Of a stretch of 64,000 nt of DNA, positions 51,890-62,480 are shown one piece after another. This DNA comes from Daucus carota subsp. sativus (lineage: Eukaryota; Streptophyta; Magnoliopsida; Apiales; Apiaceae), in NCBI RefSeq assembly GCF_001625215.2, contig NC_030382.2, forward strand, positions 29,002,610 to 29,066,609, read 5' to 3'. The notes under the pieces are model-generated. The model did not search any database, was not told the DNA's origin, and worked only from the letters and a program-made list of their open reading frames with translations. Each line of letters opens with the position of its first letter. Position 1 is the first letter of the stretch. The position numbers were made by a program, and so were the translations under genes.

Positions 51890-52762
51890 TATAAGTTGGG
51901 TTAGAGTCTTTTTTAATTAGAGTACTTGCTAGTCTACAACGATTAGATCAAAACTGAAATAGATTACGGATAGGGGAGACAACTGTCAATTTTTTTAAAA
52001 TTGAGAAACTGGTGAATAGATACGGTTTCATACAAGACCGTATAAAGCGTATGTCACCAAAATCGTAGCTAAGTGCTAATCGACATTCCAGTGACAGTTA
52101 CCAGCGGAATGTTCCCCTAAACTCACTCCCCCAAATCAAAATTGACGATTTGATAAGATTGACACTGCCGAGAAGCAAGCGCGAGGACAACAACGAGATC
52201 CTTTTGATTAGTGTCTACAAATCAAAGATTGTTTCGGAAACGAGAGATGAGCAGTGTATTTCAAACTTAGTTCGAAACCAGTAAACTTCTTGTCTTTCGT
52301 GTATTTTACTTTTATCACGCTTTGATTTTGCTCAGATTGTACTTGCATGTCATTGTACAGTGTTATGATGATGATGATAATTTTGTAATAGTAGACAATG
52401 GTATGGCCGTTTTCGTTTGTGTGTAATGTGTGTTGAGTTTGAGTGGCTCTTTGTTTACTTGTTCAGTGTCTCTTTGTTAATTGTTCCTTACCTTGATATG
52501 GGTGTCGGAGTAATTGGAGTATACTAGTGTTATACTGCTGATTTGGGTTTATTGGAAATTAGAAACTTGTTTGACTGATGCACCGATTTTACCACTTAAT
52601 CTGCTGATTTGGTTTTATTAGAAAATTGGTGAAGAACCATTTTTTTTGGTAAAAGTAAGTTTTTGTGTAATTTGCGGGTTATGGGATCTTTCTATTTTGT
52701 GTTATTCTGCGTTGTGCCTTTGTCACTTTTTGCTTGGGATTTAAGTGTGACATATATGTCAT
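51890..52762. other. Unassigned sequence
   Basis: No ORF of note. 52140-52310 has a gene-leader look ('gagcaagcgcgaggacaacaa', then a CCAG/TAAAC-like boundary), but no coding sequence can be attached. Confidence 0.3.
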
Positions 52763-53210
52763 CAGTGACGGAGCCAGAAGCTTTTTTCAAAGGGGTCCAG
52801 ATTACATATACCAAAATCAGTAAATGATAAAAAGAAATGACACCTTATTCAATGCGTAACCTTGGCAAATTAGTTCGTCGAGTCTTCATATTTTGGAAGT
52901 GTTGCAGAATTACTTCATTATCAATAGCTGTGAAGAGGTCTTTTTCAATGTAGCATACTAGACAATCTGTGAGAAACTCATCACCCATTTTGTTGCGCAG
53001 ATTGGACTTGATTATATTCATAACAGAAAAGGCTCGTTCCACTGTAGCAGTTGCAACCGGCAAAACTAAAATTAACTCAATCAAAAGATATACCAGTGGA
53101 AAAATTCTGTGATAACCCATTTCAACAATCTATTTTGCAAGATCTCCGATATTGTGCAACTTAGAAAATGTGTCATTCATCCTCATTTCAAAAATCCAGG
53201 TCTTTAATTG
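52763..53210 (-). pseudogene. hAT transposase C-terminal remnant
   Basis: The minus strand 53120-52845 encodes LVLPVATATVERAFSVMNIIKSNLRNKMGD then FLTDCLVCYIEKDLF and NMKTRRTNL, the hAT dimerisation domain of the ZMYM1-like group. It is more complete here than in 42984 and similar to the end of the 2434 protein. CAGTGACGGAGCCAGA at 52763 is a hAT-like terminus on the 3' side. No matching second end was found, so the element is truncated. Confidence 0.75.
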
Positions 53211-54660
53211 ATTAGGTAGTTTAATTTAGAATGATACTCATAAAAATTCACAGAATCACAATTTATAAATACTATAGTCTCTTCTTTCTTTTTCCCTAAA
53301 TTTTATATAACTACCTATTTGTGTCGATGTGTGTGTAAATTAGGGTTAAGAAGTTAGGGATTTACCTCAATTGAATTTAAAAGCTGAAATCTAAGGATGA
53401 ATTCTGAGCTGTATATGTAAAGACTTGAAGTGGAGAGGTCGAGGTCCTTGCCTCCTTGGTTAGTTGGTCGCCTTGATGTTAGATTTCCATGTCAAACCCA
53501 TGAATCCTCTTTGCATAGTTTCTATATAGTTGCAAGTTGAAGCAAAAGGGTAGGTTTTGCAGTGTGAAATTGTGCTCTGCCTGTTAGCTTGTCTCTTTTC
53601 TCTGCTTGCTAATCTTTTTTTTGTGTGTGATATATGAGTGAAACAATAGGAACCGATAAAATTGATGCATTTCAAATCAAATCTATTAGTTGTTTGAAAA
53701 GATTAGTAAACATTAGTAAATTTATGCCATAGACAGGAGAATTATACGAAAATGTGTCTTGGGAGTTTGTTTTCAATGTATACTACGTCTGTTTCTCTCT
53801 GCATGAAGATTTAGTACATATACCGTGTACCACAGAGAAGCACATGATTTTGTTCAACCAATACAGAAGCCGTACCGTTTCATTTCATGCATACTAACTT
53901 TTTCTAGATGTTAATTGTCTGCGTCAGTTAATTAGGCTGCAGAAGTATGAGCTGGTAAGAAATCTATGAATTGCACAGGAGTACTAGGTTTCTTATGCTG
54001 CTCTGCCAGTAATGCACTAAAATGATTCTGATCAACCTATTCCTTGATCGGTCACTTCGCTTCCCAAAGATTCGGTTCTAACTTGCAGAAAATCATAAAA
54101 CTCCACTTTCTGCTTTTTATCTGCAACCGATTTTGATATTGTTAGTAGAAATTATAGTGTGTATATATATAGACCTCTACACTCTGCCCCATTATATTTG
54201 AACCATTTTTTTAATGTCCTAAAAAATAATGAACCTTCTATTTCTACCATCTTTTTAAGATTATTACAACCACGCATTCATAAACTACACTCATTTAATA
54301 TCCGCTAACTCTTTTTATGTGGTTGAAAATGAGTCAAAGCATTCATTTCTTAAAAACTGCGCTAGTCAAACAAGCTCAAACAAAATGAGACGTGTAATAC
54401 AACACTAATGCGTTTGGAGTTTGTAACTGTATGTACCTTGATGAAGCTTCTGATTGTGAATTAAATTCTGAGGCTGAGGATCACATAAATGTTGGTGGTA
54501 GTTATGGACCAAAGGGAACTCAAATCTATGAGTGTACTTTTCAGCTAGGGAGGCCAGATTCTTTGTGTGATGGTCGTGTTTGGACAACGTCTGTGCAGCT
54601 GCTCTCTTGGCATACAGCTTCGTGCCATGATGCATTTAACTAAATGCATTTGTAGAACAC
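53211..54660. other. Unassigned non-genic sequence
   Basis: No gene supported. A 70-codon frame at 54431-54643 (LGRPDSLCDGRVWTTSVQLL) shows no known domain. No array homology is seen until about 54660, where class H 3' flank begins. Confidence 0.35.
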
Positions 54661-54694
54661 ATAATGTAGCACATTTTTTGTATAGGTGATCAAT

Positions 54695-54934
54695 CTATAA
54701 CATAAGATAAATGAAATAATGTATGTGCTGCAGATTTAACTTGAAGCAAACAGAATCATAACTTGAAGCATTATTGTTATACCTTGCCAAGTATCCTCTG
54801 CAGGTCAATGCTTGATCAGTTTCGGTCTCACAGTAAATATGATCACAGAGCAAGTGTAGATAGGTTCTGACTAAATCTTTCTGAAATATAGGAATATAAG
54901 ATAAGAGGCTGCTTTCTCCCATATCAATTTTCAA
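54695..54934 (-). other. Exon-like fragment in class H 3' flank (copy 4 of 4)
   Basis: Open over 79 codons. 54783-54880 keeps the acceptor ATATTTCAG and the donor GGCAAG/GTATAA. It encodes KDLVRTYLHLLCDHIYCETE followed by TDQALTCRGYLAR. Best preserved together with 5711. Confidence 0.45.
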
Positions 54935-55235
54935 GAAATTTATCTGTTAACATACTATTATATGCCAATTCGATTAATTTCAGAATAACTTGGAACTTAT
55001 TACAGATAGGAAGTTATTTGCAAACAACATAATTAGATCATAAAATTATAATGGGGAAGTATATAGTTAAATATTTTACCAAATTTTGAGTCATGATCTT
55101 CCTCATTGAAAATGATTCCATGAGATACAGGAAGAAAATATTTGCATAATTATGCCTATGGTCCCACCTATTCTAACTTATCTCCTACTAGCTTACAAAA
55201 AATTTCTGAACTACTTATTTTGATCATGTTCTTCT

Positions 55236-55529
55236 CTATGATTTTCTTCTCAAGCTTGAGGCGATGTCTGTAAACACATCTTCTCTGCAGGAAATTGTAA
55301 GACCCCCCTCTGGATGATCAAAACCGAATTCTTCCTCAGCTTGACATAGCAAGTCCTGGAAGGCAGGCTCAGCCAAGTATGAAATTGGAACAACAAATCT
55401 TTTTCTTTGGCTCTCCCCAACATAAACTGCCAAGCAGCCCTTTGGGACGTCTGAAACTGCTGTAGTTGCAAAAGAAGATCCCTGAAAAATTTTCTTGACA
55501 TGAGGAATACGAGGCATGCGGATACCCAT
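55236..55529 (-). CDS. SAUR protein, class H (97 aa)
   Basis: Complete class [54 protein letters not shown] (Ser80 for the usual Pro of TIPC), FTDIASSLRRKS. The Pro-to-Ser change is unique in the window. TATATAAA at 55634-55641, CACATG 55684-55689 and TGTCTC 55744-55749 are all intact. With its 3' flank it forms a class H unit separated from 48791 by the AT-hook gene region. Confidence 0.94.
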   Translation of the reverse strand: MGIRMPRIPHVKKIFQGSSFATTAVSDVPKGCLAVYVGESQRKRFVVPISYLAEPAFQDLLCQAEEEFGFDHPEGGLTISCREDVFTDIASSLRRKS

Positions 55530-56025
55530 GATTCTAAGTTGGTGTTCAGAGAGAAAAAGGACTAGATGATGCTTGATGAAAGAACTGAAGGTTTGCTAGT
55601 AAGCTTCTGTTGATTTATGTCAAATTCCCTATGTTTATATAGAAGGTTTCTTGAACACTGAAAATGAAATAATAAGTCAGTAGCACATGGTGATGTCCTA
55701 CAAATACAGAATGTATAGCAAGGTCGGAGGAGTTTGGGATATATGTCTCTGCTTACCAAGACACAACTTGCCCTACAAATACCAAGGATAATCAAATTTC
55801 TTAGTTGTCTGATAGCTCTGCCTTTAATATTCAGCTGTCCAGTTATTTGAATTTTTAACATAATCAAACATAAAATTAACCTTCTAATCCTTGTCTGAAG
55901 CATGTATTTGGATTTTGTGGTACAAGAAGCAGGAGGGTAACATAAGTACAGACCCATGTGCTACTCTCTCATGAAATTTTTATCTAATGCTTGATTTTTC
56001 AGGTGGTGCACATAAGCAATCAATT
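55530..56025 (-). promoter_or_regulatory. Class H SAUR promoter with intact auxin element
   Basis: TATA 55634-55641, CACATG 55684-55689, TGTCTC 55744-55749, then the shared distal region, ending abruptly at 'cataagcaatcaattg' where a deletion joins SAUR 3' sequence. Confidence 0.6.
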
Positions 56026-56106
56026 GATCATGTAGAAGGTGGTCTTACTATTCCATGCAGAGTAGACATATTCTTTAATTTCACTTCTTGCTTGAGCATT
56101 GTATGA
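56026..56106 (+). pseudogene. SAUR 3' fragment fused to promoter-distal sequence
   Basis: Encodes [26 protein letters not shown] then TGA, the end of the 9868/49841-type copy. It follows 'aagcaatcaattg' directly; in the intact arrangement (about 9640-10125) more than 400 bp separate these sequences, including the 5' half of the gene. Confidence 0.8.
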
Positions 56107-56376
56107 GAAATGAATTGCAGTACTAAAAAAAATTGAGTGTTAATTCTTGAAATTATTCTGTCTTGAAGGTGTTCAGTATAACTGGTTCTAATCTCATAAA
56201 TATAAACAGCAAAGTCCATTAATTGGTGTATACTGTAAGAAAATAATTATTTCCAATTCAAGGGTTTTTTCCGAAATTATAAAATTTAACTTAATTTGAT
56301 TAAAAGAAATATTCATGAAAATAAATGACCTATAAATAAATTATACAGGGAAGTATATTGATTAAATAGTTAGAAA

Positions 56377-56640
56377 CTAGCCTACATACCGTGCTTCGCA
56401 TGACAAGTATATAAGTTAATTTTTATAATTGAAATTTTATTTATTATAGAATCGAAAGATATTCATGAAATGTTTTTGTTAATGGCAAAATGGAGAAAAT
56501 GTGTGATTTTATTTTGTTTTCAAAATTGAATTACAGAATGCAGATATTTGAGATAAAAGATTTTTCAATCAACTTGCATCTTTAATGAATCAGAGTCTAG
56601 GTTTATGCATAATTTTTAGTATAATTTGCAAAACGATAAT
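56377..56640 (-). mobile_element. Helitron-like 3' end (copy 2)
   Basis: On the minus strand the sequence ends CATGCGAAGCACGG then TATGTAGG then CTAG, followed by T. A GC-rich potential hairpin 8-10 bases before a CTAG end with T after it is the Helitron 3' pattern. Shares about 200 bp with 37866-38170. The 5' end was not found. Confidence 0.45.
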
Positions 56641-57215
56641 TTCCTACTTTCATCATGTTTTTATTGTCATAACTTTTTGGCAAAACGATATGATTCTGTT
56701 TTCAAAGTTGGAGACCATCAACAGCTGAATAATCTTGCAATGTTCCACACTTCCACTACATAAACCTTAAAGTTGGAGCTAAGGAATGAATACATGGATG
56801 GTTATCGATGATGGTCGTTTGATTCATGGATATTTGAAATAATGTATGGGTTTTGTGGGTACATGATGATTGGTTTGAAAAAATAAAATTTGAAACTCAT
56901 ATTTTAAACCCTTAAGATATGGGTTTTTGATACCCAAGTGAAGGTATGAGATGCATTCATTTTTTAATTTTTTTTTGTCTTTATTTAAGTAATGAAATAT
57001 TAATATTTGATACAAAATTAAATTAATGATGCAAAATATATAATAATGATTTATTTTTACAAAAAATGTATATATTAATTCCAGCACTCAACCAAACACA
57101 TTGATTCCAGCACTCAACCAAACACATGATATCAAATATGATACCATACCAACTTAACCCAATTCTTAATTTCAAGCCTTTACCACTCCTCGAATCAAAC
57201 GATATTTGAACGTTA
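56641..57215. other. AT-rich non-genic sequence
   Basis: No gene. It includes a 23-bp direct repeat ('attccagcactcaaccaaac') at about 57078-57125. Confidence 0.4.
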
Positions 57216-57513
57216 GAGCATTCTCATTGGGGTCCCTTTCTTTAACCCCAAAAACTTACTATATATAGTAATTCCCCATAATTATCCCAAAAGTTTAGTT
57301 TTCTAGTTTAGACGTTACCACATTCCAGTCCTTATCCCCATCTCTGTATTGTTTTTTTAATATTTTTTATGTATCCTTCTTTTACAAAATTTGAATATGT
57401 ATAATGGTAATATATATTCCTATCATATACTCTCTTCTTTCATCAGTTCATCAATAACTTGTAATTCTTTCAAATATTTGTAGAAATTTCTTTGTGGTAT
57501 CACATATCATCAA

Positions 57514-58191
57514 ATGGTTAGATCATTGTTTCGCAAAATATTAGCATACTTTTCTTCGGAAGATGATACAGATGTTGAAAGTGAAAGGGCTCATGTACAG
57601 TATTCTGAAAACAGGCAACATCGCAAGTTCATTCGTCGAAATCATAACCAGGGGCATGAGTGCCTATTTCGTGATTATTTTGCCGAGAATCCGGTGTATT
57701 CCTCAAATCTATTTCGGAAGAGATTTCGCATGAGCCGTCCATTATTTATTCAGATTTTAAATGAGGTGGAATCTTATGAGTCGTTTTTCGTCCAAAAAAG
57801 AGATAATTGTGGGCGACTTGGTTTATCTTCTATACAAAAAATTACTGCAGCACTTCGAATGCTTACCTGTGGGGTTACTAGAGATTTCATGGATGAATAC
57901 ATACGTATTGGTGAAACCACCGCAATGGAGAGTCTAAAAAAGTTCACTGAAACTTTAGTGAATGTCTTCTCCGGTGAATATTTAAGGTCTCCAAATGCTA
58001 ATGATATATTTCGATTGCTTAATGTTGCTGAACAACGGGGATTTCCTGGCATGCTTGGAACATTGACTGCATGCACTGGAAATGGAAAAACTGTAAATGG
58101 AAAAACTGTCCGATGGCCTGGAAAGGTATGTACTCTGGCCATGTACGAGAACCAACTATTATTTTGGAAGCAGTTGCTTCATACGATCTCT
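57514..58191 (+). pseudogene. HARBI1/ALP1-like DDE transposase, frameshifted and truncated
   Basis: The N-terminal half is clear: [92 protein letters not shown]. Just there a 1-bp deletion shifts the frame. In the other frame the sequence continues [11 protein letters not shown] (the catalytic Asp region), [22 protein letters not shown]. Coding then stops at foreign DNA. Two of the three catalytic acidic residues are lost with the missing C-terminus. Full proteins are about 400 aa. Confidence 0.88.
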
Positions 58192-58482
58192 GGTAGGGGT
58201 GTAAATGAGTCGAGCCGAGCCGAACTCTAGAGTGCTCGTGTATCGTTTGTTAAAAAATTAGCGAACTCGAGCTCGAGTTTGGATCGAGCCAAAAATACTG
58301 TTTGAGTATCGACTCATTAAAGAATAACTCTGTTCACGAACAGCTCGCAAACCGCTCACGAACATGTCTCACGAGCTTTTGCTCACGAACCGCTCATTAA
58401 CTTACGCTCACAAACGTGTCTCACAAATTTTTGTTCACCAACCGCTCATTAATTTTGTTCACGAGCTTGTTTAATAAACTTT
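58192..58482. mobile_element. Nested insertion with repeated CGAGC/CTCACGA motifs
   Basis: Begins TAGGGGTGTAAATGAGTCGAG, a terminus I know from plant non-autonomous elements, and consists of 'gaaccgctcattaac' and 'tcacgagctt' type repeats. It ends where Harbinger ORF1 resumes ('tgcatcaatac'). No matching inverted end was found, so it may be truncated. Confidence 0.55.
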
Positions 58483-58721
58483 GCATCAATACTAGTATTT
58501 AACCAAGCAGAGACAAGTAACTTGTCTTCTTCAGTGGTAAAATTTACTCCCCTAACTAATTTCCTAATATTGATAATTTCTTCATTACGAGGAAACGGTG
58601 GGGAGTTATCATTTATCCCAAGAGATGTTTTATTTTGCCAAACACAAGAGGAATCATCAAGTACATGATCTTCATTTAAACGATCAGTAAAATACCCATG
58701 TCCAGAATCTTGTGATTCCAT
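58449..58721 (-). pseudogene. PIF/Harbinger ORF1 (Myb/SANT-like), truncated
   Basis: ATG at 58721. After a low-complexity leader, RGVNFTTEEDKLLVSAWLNTSIDA matches the start of the trihelix/Myb-like DNA-binding domain of PIF ORF1 proteins. From the next codon (KFIKQAREQN) it is nested-insertion sequence. Known role in the family: helps the transposase bind or enter the nucleus. Inactive here. Confidence 0.8.
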
Positions 58722-59231
58722 TCTTTTTCACAAAACATGAATTTATCACATTATAAACTCTCAATACTAGGTTAATAAAGATGCTGAATCATATAGCTGA
58801 GTATTTGATATCAGAATCAATTCATACAAAACATAATAATATCCATTTTAATACCTAAAAAACAATTAATTAAAAGAAGAGAGAAGAGGATTGTGATAAA
58901 CCTTGAAATTTAAGTGGGATGAAGCTTTTTCTTGAGATGATGAACTGGTAGATGCTGATTATGGTGAACTCCAATTGAAAGGAAGCTTGCTTTCTGTTGT
59001 AGAGATTGAGAAATGAAAATATTGAAAAAGATTAAATATCTGGCGAGTAACTGTGAATTTGGCGGGTTGGTGAGATGGGAGATCAGCAGTGCATCCCCAT
59101 ATATGGGTGTTCAATTTCAATCCCCAAATTTATATTGTGTTTTGAGGCTCCGAATGTAAATGTATTTTGGGTCAAATATTATATATATCCTCAAATATTT
59201 GAAGATGGAGCTCCCAATGGGAGTGCTCTTA

Positions 59232-59474
59232 CACGACGGAAGTGGAAAACTCCAGTCTCCATAGGATGGGTCTGTAGTTTACAAGGGAAGATTTTTTTTT
59301 TTTTTCTCCATTGGAATGTTTATTGATTTTATTCAAGATAATGTTCTATAATTTGCAAGAATCATCTCACATTTTAAAGCAAAGGTCAGAACATCTTCAT
59401 TATAAACAAGAAAATATTATTAAAAATGAAAATTTTATATAATTTTTATATTTTATATTTATGATATTTATATA
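59232..59474. other. AT-rich spacer
   Basis: No gene; a 13-T run at about 59290. Confidence 0.4.
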
Positions 59475-59688
59475 CTACATCCATCTCAAATTAGATGAGC
59501 TAGTTGACTTTGAACATGTAACTATGCATTGACCATATACTTCTGATTTTTTTTTCTTTTGTAAACAAAAATTTCATATTTAAATTTTTATTTGCAAAAA
59601 TAAAATTTTAAAAATAAGTAATGTAACTATGCGGTCAATAGACTTTAAAATACGTGTCCAAAATCAACGAACTCTGGGATGGAGGAAG
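59475..59688. mobile_element. Stowaway-like MITE, degenerate
   Basis: Left 'ctacatccatctcaaattag', reversed right 'cttcctccatcccagagttc', TA on both sides (59473-59474, 59689-59690). 214 bp, non-coding. Confidence 0.75.
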
Positions 59689-59699
59689 TATTATAAAAA

Positions 59700-60030
59700 A
59701 CTCTTTCATGAATTCACGCTCTTAATATTAAGCTCGTATGGGAACGAAAGCAACAAAGTCCAGTTACAAAGTTTTGCCTCCAATTTATTCTTTGGAGAGA
59801 TTGTGATCTGATTTTCATATTGAATAAAGGCACTTGTCAAGTTAAAACAATTTTTGACTTGTCTGATATCTTCTGGGATGGAACTTTCAGGCTACTTACG
59901 TGGATCCAGGATTGGCTTAATGCATCTCTAAAAAAAAAGCAATGTGTTTAAGAAAAAAACGAATGACTCATGAATCAGTACAAGTTCAGATCCCACACAT
60001 ATTATGGGCAATTCAACACCAAACAAGCAA
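59700..60030 (+). repeat. Dispersed coding-like repeat (copy 2)
   Basis: Homologous to 27720-28245 on the other strand; see there. 'gagagattgtgatctgattt', 'gggatggaactttcaggcta' and 'gggcaattcaacaccaaac' are shared. Confidence 0.5.
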
Positions 60031-60478
60031 CCAATATCCCGTATAAAATATTTCAATCTAATCTAGTAGAAATATAAAAATAAAAATGTAGCGATTTGTT
60101 CGAGGCCGCAATCAAAATGAAATTAGCTTTGATGGGCACGGAGAATCGCTTTTCATTATTGCCAACCTTCAATGCAAGTTTTCGTCATTATAACTTCACG
60201 CCCTTGCTCTGCAAATTGGCTTTACGATATATTAAATATAAATATAGATATTCAAAAAAAAACGTAATATAGCTATGAGAAGAAGCAGCAGCTCAGAAAC
60301 AACTTTGGCCGTAAGATCTCTTCACAGTGAAACTCAAAGTGCAAGGATAACAAAAAGAAGCAATCATCATAGCTGATCTCAATTAAACAATAAGATTATC
60401 TTCAATTCCTTTTCGGAATTTACAGATAGATAACGCAGTTTTTCAATTCATCATCGATCAACATACTCTAATTATCTA
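60031..60478. other. Unassigned sequence
   Basis: No gene recognised; mixed sequence with several short A runs. Confidence 0.3.
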
Positions 60479-60677
60479 TATAAAAACAAATACTGAAAAT
60501 ACAAGACAATGAATGAAGGGGAAGAGGGAGGCGATTTATCAGAACATGAATACCTGGGAGTGTGATGTGGTCCTTTTATAGCCAACCCTAGTTATTTCTA
60601 AATGGGCTTGGGCTTCCCGTGTGGGCTGCAACTTCAGTCCAAGACCTAAATCCCGCTATCTTTCTATTCTATCTGCT
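60479..60677. repeat. Direct repeat A (first copy, part 1)
   Basis: 'ataaaaacaaatactgaaa' through 'ctattctatctgctaaaac' is repeated at 63434-63640 with high identity. Includes a 'gtccttttatagccaaccct' TATA-like stretch. Continues after the retroelement at 61373. Confidence 0.85.
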
Positions 60678-60695
60678 AAAACAAATGACGGAGCT

Positions 60696-61354
60696 GGATA
60701 TATAAAATCACTCGTTCTATAAAAACATTTTTGAAAAACCCTAGTTTTCTTTTTCTCTCTTCTCTCTAGCCGCCTCCTCTTTTCATCTCCGACGGGGCTT
60801 CCATCGGTTTCCGGTGGAAAACCCCAAATCTTTTCGTTTGATTGCTAGTTTTTTATTGTTCTTGCTTTTTCATTGAGTTTCTTAATAAATCTTCATCTTC
60901 GGGGAAAGTTTTCTTAGATCTATATCACCCAAACTTTCGATTTTCGTTCTTATTCGCTTCCAGAGGCCTTTTTGGATTTGTGAGTGGATCGATTATCTCC
61001 TAAGCATCGTGGTGCAGATCTAATTGTTTTAGTTTGTTTTTATTATAATTTGATTTCTCTCCCCGGTGAGAGTGTGTGATTTTTCTCTCCTTCTTTTGTG
61101 AGAGTGGTTTGGATTCATAGATAAAGCTTTTCGGGAATTGCATTTGTGGTCGATAGCTCAAACGGAGTTTTTGGAAAAGATGGTGAACACAGAGCAAGGA
61201 TCTATACATGTACCATCGTCAATTTCAACATCGCTTATTTGTCTCATCTTGGGTATGAAGACAGGCATGTTAATTTTTTCTATGTTTGTTCGACTCGATC
61301 ATTCTTGTAGATGCCGTATGGCCATTATTTATTGAATTATCTCCTTTTTTTTCA
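60696..61354 (+). mobile_element. Non-LTR retroelement or retrocopy (copy 2)
   Basis: Flanked by perfect AAAACAAATGACGGAGCT repeats (60678-60695, 61355-61372). It matches 16171-16847 from 'ctctagccgcctcctc' onward. The direct-repeat copy at 63634-63650 ('aaaaacaaattacggagct') is the empty site. 659 bp, no ORF. The A tail is short here (TTTTCAAAA). Confidence 0.88.
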
Positions 61355-61372
61355 AAAACAAATGACGGAGCT

Positions 61373-62210
61373 TACCTTCTCAGGATGACATCATAAATCA
61401 GTTTCAATTCCTCAATTATCATCCTCCACTTTTTTTTAAACCAAATTATCATCTTCCACTTATTTATAATATACATGTCGTAGTATCCTATATCAGGATT
61501 ACATTATATACTAGTATTTTTGCCCGGGCTACACGCACGGGCATTAATTATTTATTAATTTGTTTTGTTGTTATTTGACAAATAAATTTAATAAATAATA
61601 ATATTTAAATTTTCAAATACATCAAAGTTTAAACTTTCAAATGGGATGAAAAATTTGTGTTTGACATAATTTTGTAATATTTGAGTTTATTATATATCAA
61701 TAACATTAACTTACGTCAAACTGAACAATCATATTACTTATTTTTCTCTAAAGATTAAATAAGTCATGTAAATGAACGAATCATAGACCCTTATTTTTAG
61801 ATTAATAACTTTTGGAGCTAAAGTGTCATATCTCACATATTTGTATATTTAATTATGTTTTTTTCGAAAGATAAAGCAAAGTTTTATTTATTTATTTATT
61901 TATTATTTATATAGTTTTATTATTAGTAAATCTTGGAAGTGATTATGGGTATGTTTAAATTGGATATATACTTTTATTGTGATTGTACTACTTCTGGTTA
62001 ATGGGTAACTTGAAGTCCACAATTTATGGTTAGTTTTATTTTCTAATTAAGATAAGCTTATAAACAATTTTATAAATATCTCAACTATGGGTTTGATAAG
62101 TCGGTGTATAGAAGTGGTTGGGATGGGGAGGAGAAAATAGCTGTCGTAGTTTCCATTCTACCAAGTGACATTGTAACCGCTCATTCTCTTGGTCCTCTCT
62201 CCATTCTGTA
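61373..62210. repeat. Direct repeat A (first copy, part 2) and AT-rich sequence
   Basis: 'taccttctcaggatgacatc' onward matches 63652-64000 to the window end. No gene. Confidence 0.7.
61511..61560 (-). mobile_element. Helitron-like 3' terminus
   Basis: On the minus strand: TGCCCGTGCGTGTAGCCCGGGCA, hairpin-capable, then AAAATA, CTAG and T. A second copy ends at 63792 in the repeat. The 5' end was not identified, so the extent is unknown. Confidence 0.5.
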
Positions 62211-62214
62211 TTAC

Positions 62215-62480
62215 TCCATCGATTCCATTCATTTGTATACAATTTTTTTTTGACGTCCCACTAAATGTATAAATTTCAAAAATAGTAACTTTTAATAATA
62301 TAAAACACTATTACACCAATTATTTTTTTCCACTATCTCCATTCTATTATAATATAAACACTATTATACCTACTACATTCCTCCACTATATCAAATCTAT
62401 TATTAAATATTACGGGTCCCACAATTTACAATTATATCTACTTTTCATCTAACTTTACTCATTTTTTACCGCTATTAACC
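62215..62480. mobile_element. Stowaway MITE, one end missing
   Basis: Begins CTCCATCGATTCCATTCATT. The interior ('acactattataccta', 'tattacgggtccca', 'catctaactttact') is the reverse complement of 51578-51887. The other end is absent. Confidence 0.65.

Larger units (their letters stand above)
57216..59228. mobile_element. PIF/Harbinger element with both ORFs, inactivated
   Basis: The ends GAGCATTCTCATTGGGGTC and, reversed, GAGCACTCCCATTGGGAGC are TIRs. TTA flanks both sides (57213-57215, 59229-59231). Inside are a DDE transposase ORF (plus) and a Myb/SANT-like ORF (minus), converging as in other elements of this type. The middle between them is replaced by foreign sequence (about 58192-58482). 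Confidence 0.88.

Noticed and set aside
54431-54643. 70-aa protein on the plus strand
   Set aside because: No domain, no promoter evidence and no second copy; length is within chance expectation.
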